A program made the position numbers and the translations under genes. This document shows positions 59,029 to 64,000 of a stretch of 64,000 nt of DNA, in pieces (the stretch's first letter is position 1; every line of letters begins with the position of its first letter). Below the pieces are notes generated by a model that was not told where the DNA came from, did no database searches, and saw nothing but the letters and a program-made list of their open reading frames with translations. Source of the DNA: Actinoplanes aureus. Lineage in GTDB: Bacteria; Actinomycetota; Actinomycetes; Mycobacteriales; Micromonosporaceae. The stretch spans positions 1 through 64,000 of the forward strand of contig NZ_JADQTO010000039.1 in assembly GCF_015704865.1 (NCBI RefSeq), in the 5' to 3' direction.

Positions 59029-60981
59029 TCAGACGACGTGGCCGCGGGCCGCCATGGTGGCTTGCCGGTGAGCGCGGCCCGCCCAGTACACCTGCCCCGC
59101 CTCCTCGTGCAGCTCAGCGGACGTGCGGAAACGCCGGCCGGCGGCCTCCGGGTCGCCGGCGGCGAGGGCGGCGCTGCCGGCGGCGGCCTCGGCCATCGCC
59201 TGCCAGGCGGAGCCGGTGAAGGCGGCGGCGATCTCGGCGGCCGACGCGGCGTGGGCGCGGGCCTGGGCGGCGTCGCCGATTGCCGCGTAGGCCTCGGCGG
59301 CCACCGGGTGCAGCGACGCGCCGCAGGACTGGCAGCCGCCGTGCCGGGCGGTGGCGGCGGCCGCCGCGCGCACCGATCGGACGGCGAGTTCCGGTTCGCC
59401 GAGCTCGAGCCGGGCGAAGGCCGCGGTGGCGTGGACGCGCGGCCAGGTGTGCCGGGCCGCCGGTGCGGCGGCGGTGATCGCCGAGGCCTGCCGCAGCGCA
59501 GGGCCCACCTCGTCGAAGCGGCGCCGGCACGCCGCGAGTTCGGCCAGGCGCAGCCACGGTACGGCGCCGCAGTTCACGTCGAGGCCGGCGTGCAGTTCGG
59601 TGCTGCGTTCCAGACAGCCGGCCGCCTCGTCGAAGTGGCCGCGCAGCAGCAGTGACTCGCCGAGCAGGCACCAGGCGAACGCCTGCGCCCGCACCGAGCG
59701 GACATCGGTGGCCCTGGTGAGCAGTTGCCGGGCGTCCTCGGCCATGCCGTGGCTGTGCTTGTCGCAGAGCAGGTGGCGCAGGCCGACGCAGTGGTGCCGT
59801 TCGAAGGCGTGGCCGAACGTCGCGCCGTCCAGGGCGGCGCCGGAGCGGCTCAGTTCGGCTTCGAGGCCCTCGCGCCAGCCGTCGCGCAGGTGCGTGACCA
59901 GCACCATCGCCTCTTCGGCGCGGGCCAGGTCGGCGGCTGTGCCGTACATGCCCGCGTGGGCGCGGGCCACCTCGGCGAGGCAGAGGGCGGTGTCGACGTC
60001 GCCGCGCCGCCAGGCCTGTTCGGCGCGCAGGCCGACGATGCGGGCCTGTTCCGCCGGGTCGGTGGTCAGTTCCTCGGCCAGGCCGAGGTGGCGTTCGGCC
60101 TGCTCGTCGTCGTTCTCGCCGAGGTGTGCCGCGGCGGCCAGCCGGTGCCGCCGGGCCACCTCCGGTGCCGGGCCGGGCAGTTCCAGGCCGGACCGGTACG
60201 CCGAGACCGCGTGCCGGGTGTCGCCGGCCGCCATCCGCAGGTCACCGACCTGTTCCCAGAGCAGCGCGGAGAGCCGGGCCGGATGCCGGACGCGGAGCTC
60301 GGTGTGCAGGTGCTGAGCCTCCGCGCCGGGTGCGGTCAGGTCCCGGTACGCCCGAGTCGCCTCCTCGCGCCGCCCGGCCAGGGCGAGCACCCGCAGGAGC
60401 CGGACCTGCGCCGCCTCGGCGACCGGGTCCGCGGCGAGGTGCAGCCGGGTCACCCGGGCGGCCTCGTCGAGGTGTCCGGCGGCTTCGAGCAGACTCGCGT
60501 ACTCCTCCAGCGCGGCGACGAAGTCCCGGTGCAGGTCGGTCCGGTGCGGGTGCAGCCACTCGTCGCCGTCGTCCGGCAGCAGGGTGCCGCGGTAGAGGTC
60601 GGTGGCCGCCGCGTACGCCTGCGGTGACCGGGTACGGCGGGCCTGGGCGATGCCCGACCGGAAGGCCACCACGTCCACCCAGACCCGGCCGGCCGGCAGG
60701 CCGATCATGTCACCGACCGACTCCACCGGTACAACGTCGTAGTGTCCCGGGTACAGCCGGCGGACCAGGTGGACGGTCCGGCGCAGGTTGGTGGCGGCGG
60801 CCTGCGGGGTGAGCCCGGGCCAGAGCGTGGCGGCGAGCCGGTCGCGGCGCATCCGGTGCCGAGGCGCCAGGCAGAGGATTTTGACGAGGGCGGCGGTGTC
60901 GCGGCGGGTCCATGTCTCGTCCGGGACGGCGGTTTCGCCGTACGTCACCCGGAACCGGCCCAGCAGCTCCAGCCGAACCAC
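59029..60981 (-). CDS. BTAD-domain (SARP-like) transcriptional regulator with TPRs
   Basis: A 650-residue regulator. N-terminal winged helix (about 1-95) with VRLELLGRFRVTYGETAVPDETWTRRDTAALVKILCLAP and LWPGLTPQAAATNLRRTVHLVRR, then a BTAD helical domain (about 100-235), and further TPR-like helices to the end. There is no NB-ARC ATPase between, so it is a medium-size SARP-like protein. GTG at 60981 follows GGGGAGG by five bases. Divergent from the small Ala-rich gene at 61234, a plausible target. Confidence 0.88.
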   Translation of the reverse strand: MVRLELLGRFRVTYGETAVPDETWTRRDTAALVKILCLAPRHRMRRDRLAATLWPGLTPQAAATNLRRTVHLVRRLYPGHYDVVPVESVGDMIGLPAGRVWVDVVAFRSGIAQARRTRSPQAYAAATDLYRGTLLPDDGDEWLHPHRTDLHRDFVAALEEYASLLEAAGHLDEAARVTRLHLAADPVAEAAQVRLLRVLALAGRREEATRAYRDLTAPGAEAQHLHTELRVRHPARLSALLWEQVGDLRMAAGDTRHAVSAYRSGLELPGPAPEVARRHRLAAAAHLGENDDEQAERHLGLAEELTTDPAEQARIVGLRAEQAWRRGDVDTALCLAEVARAHAGMYGTAADLARAEEAMVLVTHLRDGWREGLEAELSRSGAALDGATFGHAFERHHCVGLRHLLCDKHSHGMAEDARQLLTRATDVRSVRAQAFAWCLLGESLLLRGHFDEAAGCLERSTELHAGLDVNCGAVPWLRLAELAACRRRFDEVGPALRQASAITAAAPAARHTWPRVHATAAFARLELGEPELAVRSVRAAAAATARHGGCQSCGASLHPVAAEAYAAIGDAAQARAHAASAAEIAAAFTGSAWQAMAEAAAGSAALAAGDPEAAGRRFRTSAELHEEAGQVYWAGRAHRQATMAARGHVV

Positions 60982-61220
60982 ATCGACCTCCCCGGCGGCC
61001 TGGTGTGTCCGGCGCGTGGTCGCGCCGCACATCACCATGCCAGCCGGGGAGGCCGGGCCGGCTGTCAGAAGAGGGACATCCGTCTATCTGCTGAATCGGG
61101 AGGTTGCCGGACAGGTGCTGAGCCGCTGCCCCGGGTGCCGGACGGTAGCGACGGTTGCGGGCCGCGTGGTGCTTGGGGTGCCGTTCGGTCACGGGGGTGT
61201 TCTTCCTGGTCACGGCGTTC

Positions 61221-61226
61221 TAGGTT
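61221..61226 (+). promoter_or_regulatory. Probable -10 (TAGGTT) for leaderless small gene
   Basis: TAGGTT ends seven bases before the ATG at 61234, the leaderless spacing seen repeatedly in this window. Confidence 0.45.
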
Positions 61227-61233
61227 TCTCGGC

Positions 61234-61614
61234 ATGACGAACGAGAACATCGCCTTCGCCCCGATCGCCGCCGTTGCCGCCGCCGTTCCGGCCGCTGCCT
61301 ACCTCGACGAGATGATGGCTCGGGTCGGTGTCGACGGCCTCACCGCCGCGTTCGCCGAGCCGGCCCTACTGGCCCTGGTCGACCAGCACGCCGCGGACGT
61401 GCGGGAGGCTCTGCACGACGCCGGCCGGGTGGCCGACGCCGGCGGTCTGGCGTCCTACGCCCGCTCGATCGCCGCCGGCGCGGTGCGGGCCGGCCGCTCG
61501 ATCCCGGAGCCGGGCGCGGCGCCGGCCACGCCGACCGAGTGGCTGTCCGCCGACTGGACGCTGCTGCGCCTGGTCGCGGTCTGCCTGATCGCCGAGGCCG
61601 CCGGCCTCCTCTGA
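61234..61614 (+). CDS. Small Ala-rich protein, possibly DUF6401-like
   Basis: A 126-residue protein with one hydrophobic N-terminal stretch (FAPIAAVAAAVPAAAYLDEMM), a helix with LLALVDQHAADVREALHDAG, ASYARSIAAGAVRAG, and the end DWTLLRLVAVCLIAEAAGLL. This pattern reminds me of the DUF6401 proteins annotated with natural product loci, but I cannot verify it. Divergent from the BTAD regulator and convergent with the MFS gene that ends one base later. Confidence 0.65.
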   Translation: MTNENIAFAPIAAVAAAVPAAAYLDEMMARVGVDGLTAAFAEPALLALVDQHAADVREALHDAGRVADAGGLASYARSIAAGAVRAGRSIPEPGAAPATPTEWLSADWTLLRLVAVCLIAEAAGLL

Positions 61615-62892
61615 TCAGGGTGCGGCCGGTGATCGGGGTGCGGCCGGCAGGTCACGGTGCCGGCGCATCGGGCCGATCAGCAGGATGCCGGTGGCGGCCA
61701 CCACCAGTCCGGTGGTCAGCCACAGCGCCGGGCGCAGGCCCAGCGTGCTGCCCAGCACGCCGCCGAGCAGCGCACCGAGCGGGATCGTCCCGTAGTTGAG
61801 CAGCTGCATGCTGGTCAGGACCCGGCCGAGCAGGTGCCGTGGCGTGTACGCCTGCCGGAAGCTGCCCTTGATCACGTTCCCGGCGACCACGCCGGTGCCG
61901 AGGGCCACGCCGGCGACGACCAGCAGCGCGAGCCGGGGGCCGGTGCCGGTCATCGGGATCAGCAGCGCGAACGGCGCGGCGCCCATCTGACACAGCAGCA
62001 TGCCGTGCGCGGTGCCGAACCGCCGCGCCACCCGGGTGGCCAGGACGGCGCCGAGCACACCGCCGGTGCTCATGGCGGCGACCACCACGCCGACCGTGCC
62101 CGGGCTGATGCCCACCTCGCGGACCAGGAAGACGATCAGGATCGCCTGGTAGCCGTGCAGTGCCAGGTTCGACACCGCGCCGTAGCCGGCCATCACCCGC
62201 AGGTACGGGTCCCGGAGCAGGAACCGCAGACCGGTGCCTATCTCGGCGCGCAGCGACCGGCGCTCGGCGGCGGCGACGCGGGGCGGCTCCCGGTGGCGCA
62301 TCGTCAGCAGGCAGATGCCGGAGATCAGGAAGCTGAGGGCGTCGGCCAGCAGGCCGTACACCGCTCCGAATGCCTGGGCGAGCAGGCCGGCGGCACCCGG
62401 CCCGGCCACCTGTGCGGCCGCCTCGCTGCCCTGGAGCTTGGCGTTGCCCTCGGCGAGCCGGTCCGTGGCGAGCAGCGACGGCAGGTACACCTGGTAGGCG
62501 GTCTCGAAGAACACCGACACCACGCCGGCCAGGAACGCCACCGCGAGCAGGTGCCCGATGCCGAGCACCCCGAGCCAGGCCGCCGCCGGCACGCTGAGGA
62601 AGAGCAGCAAACCGACAAGATCACAGGCGATGAGTACGGGACGACGCGGCAACCGGTCCACCCAGACGCCGGCCGGCAGCCCGATCAGCAGCCACGGTGC
62701 CCAGACCGCGGCCTGGAGCAGGGCGACCTGGAGCGTCGAGGCGCCGAGCGTGCCGACGGCGACCAGCGGGAGCGCCACCGAGGTGATCGAGCTGCCGAGC
62801 CGGCTGGCGGTCTGCCCGGCCCAGAACAGCCGGAAGTCGCGATGCCGCAGCAGGCCGCCGCCCGGGCGCGGCCCGGCGGTCAGGGTGGTCAC
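61615..62892 (-). CDS. MFS transporter (efflux type)
   Basis: A 425-residue major facilitator protein with about twelve helices; the first cytoplasmic loop region reads HRDFRLFWAGQTASRLGSSITSVALPLVAV, and GVWVDRLPRRPVLIACDLV is motif A. The style is of the actinobacterial MFS_3 enterobactin/multidrug exporters. The GTG start overlaps the ArsR stop (GTGA), so the pair is co-expressed and probably substrate-inducible. Confidence 0.92.
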   Translation of the reverse strand: MTTLTAGPRPGGGLLRHRDFRLFWAGQTASRLGSSITSVALPLVAVGTLGASTLQVALLQAAVWAPWLLIGLPAGVWVDRLPRRPVLIACDLVGLLLFLSVPAAAWLGVLGIGHLLAVAFLAGVVSVFFETAYQVYLPSLLATDRLAEGNAKLQGSEAAAQVAGPGAAGLLAQAFGAVYGLLADALSFLISGICLLTMRHREPPRVAAAERRSLRAEIGTGLRFLLRDPYLRVMAGYGAVSNLALHGYQAILIVFLVREVGISPGTVGVVVAAMSTGGVLGAVLATRVARRFGTAHGMLLCQMGAAPFALLIPMTGTGPRLALLVVAGVALGTGVVAGNVIKGSFRQAYTPRHLLGRVLTSMQLLNYGTIPLGALLGGVLGSTLGLRPALWLTTGLVVAATGILLIGPMRRHRDLPAAPRSPAAP

Positions 62893-63455
62893 GGCTTGCC
62901 CGGTACGCCGTAGGCGTACACGTAGACGGTCCCGCGCTCGCCGCCGGCCGGCCGGTCCCGCCAGCGGTCCAGCACCGCCCGGATCTCCTCGCTGACCTGC
63001 CGCAGCTCGTCCGGCGTCAGGTGCAGCCACTGGTCGGTGGAGAACGCGCTGTCGCCCCAGCGCTGTTTCTCCTCCTCGGGCGCGGCGAACCAGGCCCGCA
63101 CCTGCTGGGTGTGATGCTCCAGGTTGAGCGACTCGGCGGCCTCGGCGACGGCGGCGGCGGCCGGGTCGTCGCGGAAGTCCTGGGTGGACCAGCGCACTCC
63201 CCGCGAGACCAGCCGCCACCAGCGCTCGCGGCGGTCCCGGGCCAGCTCGGGCGCCTCCTCGATCAGGGCGCAGTCGCCGAGCACGCGCAGGTGGTGGCTG
63301 ATGTTGCCGACCGCCTGGCCGGTGGCGGCGGCGAGTGTGCTGGCGGTGGCCGGCCCCTGCACCTTCAGGACGTCCATCAGTCGCCGGCGCAGCGGGTGGG
63401 CCAGGGCCGCGAGCACCCGGGCATCGGTGATCGGGCGTACCTCGTCGCGTGTCAT
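62889..63455 (-). CDS. ArsR-type winged-helix regulator
   Basis: A 188-residue regulator. The N-terminal winged helix has DARVLAALAHPLRRRLMDVLKVQGPATASTLAAATGQAVGNISHHLRVLGDCALIEE, and a helical C-terminal extension (about 100-188) replaces the metal sites of classic ArsR, as in the ArsR-MFS pairs of actinomycetes. ATG at 63455. A perfect inverted repeat is 32 bases upstream. It likely represses itself and the coupled exporter. Confidence 0.9.
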   Translation of the reverse strand: MTRDEVRPITDARVLAALAHPLRRRLMDVLKVQGPATASTLAAATGQAVGNISHHLRVLGDCALIEEAPELARDRRERWWRLVSRGVRWSTQDFRDDPAAAAVAEAAESLNLEHHTQQVRAWFAAPEEEKQRWGDSAFSTDQWLHLTPDELRQVSEEIRAVLDRWRDRPAGGERGTVYVYAYGVPGKP

Positions 63456-63473
63456 GGATCGACCCTGACACGT

Positions 63474-63502
63474 ACAAGAGGTGTTGCACAAGAGGTCTTG
63501 TG
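63474..63502. promoter_or_regulatory. ArsR operator region
   Basis: CACAAGA (63487-63493) and TCTTGTG (63496-63502) are perfect inverted arms around GG. ACAAGAGG also occurs at 63474-63481 as a direct half-site. The site lies just before the regulator start. Confidence 0.65.
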
Positions 63503-63505
63503 TAA

Positions 63506-64000
63506 TTATCCGGTCGGTCGGAGCCGGCCCGCGGCGGCGGCGAGCTTCTCCGCGGTGGCCGGGCTGATCCGGGACTTGCCGGCCAGCAGCAGCCGGTCCA
63601 GGTCCTTGGTCCCGCTGACCATGCAGTCCTTCGGCAGGCCGTGCACGCTTATCACCCCGCTGCCGTCGAAGGCGACCACCGGATCGACCCGGACCGGCCG
63701 GCCGGCCGCGCCGGAGAGCACCTGACTGGCCTGCCGGGCGGTACGGCGAGCCTCCGGCAGGTACGGCGGCCGCTTGTTGTCGACCTGCACGATGTCGCCG
63801 GAGAGCACCACCCGGGACCAGCCGTGATCGACGATCAGCACCGCGTAGACACCACCGGGGCCGATCGCCAGGAAGCGCTCGCGTACGTCGTACTCGGTGC
63901 CGGCCCAGGCGAACCCGCCGAGCGGCCAGTCGACCAGCTGCCAGGCCGGCCCCAGGCGCAGATGCATCGCGGCGCCGGCGTGTTTGCGGCGGGCGAGCCG
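63506..64000 (-). CDS. NERD-like domain protein, 5' end cut by window
   Basis: A partial protein, at least 164 residues. The frame is open to the right edge, where it reads RLARRKHAGAAMHLRLGPAWQL, so the ATG at 63967 is probably internal. Visible features resemble a nuclease-related (NERD) domain: GGFAWAGTEYDVRERFLAIGPGGVYAVLIVDHG, RTARQASQVLSGAAGRPVRVDPVVAFDG and KDLDRLLL. Usual catalytic Glu/Lys residues are not clear (VDNKRPPYLPEARR may supply them). The function is uncertain. Confidence 0.7.
   Translation of the reverse strand, partial: RLARRKHAGAAMHLRLGPAWQLVDWPLGGFAWAGTEYDVRERFLAIGPGGVYAVLIVDHGWSRVVLSGDIVQVDNKRPPYLPEARRTARQASQVLSGAAGRPVRVDPVVAFDGSGVISVHGLPKDCMVSGTKDLDRLLLAGKSRISPATAEKLAAAAGRLRPTG

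Noticed and set aside
1..64000. Insertion sequences, prophage, tRNA or rRNA genes
   Set aside because: No transposase or integrase motifs, terminal repeats or cloverleaf/rRNA sequence were recognised by reading; a tRNAscan/Infernal run would be decisive.

Overview
The window looks like a chromosomal segment of a high-GC actinomycete, most like Micromonosporaceae (Actinoplanes-type). The grounds are third-position GC bias, frequent GTG and TTG starts, many ATGA/GTGA stop-start overlaps, several leaderless starts (TANNNT 6-8 bases before the start codon), BTAD- and LacI-type regulators, a CebR-type cellulose operator and a sugar ABC importer without its own ATPase. This placement is inference; no rRNA or tRNA was seen.

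Layout. 0.1-7 kb: a five-gene minus-strand operon (histidine kinase, response regulator, P-loop kinase, membrane-anchored protein, isochorismatase-like protein) divergent from a two-gene ABC exporter (ATPase, FtsX-type permease). 7.2-11.1 kb: a proline-rich anchored protein, an ECF sigma factor with a possible anti-sigma partner, and a polytopic membrane protein. 11.3-17.7 kb: a 2011-residue secreted RHS/YD-repeat protein with a HINT autoprocessing domain and a C-terminal PD-(D/E)XK-like nuclease toxin, followed by a small acidic probable immunity protein. 17.8-22.9 kb: epimerase, small membrane protein, NYN/OST-HTH protein and a MacAB-like tripartite exporter.

22.9-31.6 kb is the most unusual block. 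Five minus-strand genes form what looks like one operon: a short peptide with an FxSxx-type leader but a Gly/Pro-rich end, a stand-alone HExxH (alpha-ketoglutarate type) peptide hydroxylase, a four-helix membrane protein, a nucleosidase-VMAP-C protein, and a large vWA-like/NB-ARC/TPR signalling ATPase. This joins a RiPP-type modification module to an NLR-like conflict module. No radical SAM enzyme is present.

31.9-35.9 kb: SelO-type AMPylase, winged-helix protein, I36 peptidase inhibitor, universal stress protein. 35.9-46.0 kb: a hexarate (glucarate/galactarate) locus with TctABC uptake genes divergent from a LysR regulator and KdgD, glucarate dehydratase, a second aldarate dehydratase, ketoglutarate semialdehyde dehydrogenase and a TauE-type exporter; together they would take hexarates to 2-oxoglutarate. 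46.1-48.7 kb: XRE regulator/methionine aminopeptidase pair, SnoaL-like protein, small kinase and two repeat-rich intergenic stretches.

48.8-58.6 kb: a polysaccharide locus with a GH6-CBM2 cellulase under a perfect CebR box, then a LacI-controlled operon of a secreted clan-A-like glycosidase with CBM35-like modules, GH36 alpha-galactosidase and an ABC sugar importer (binding protein plus two permeases). 59-64 kb: BTAD regulator, a small Ala-rich protein, an ArsR-MFS pair with an operator, and a NERD-like protein cut by the right edge.
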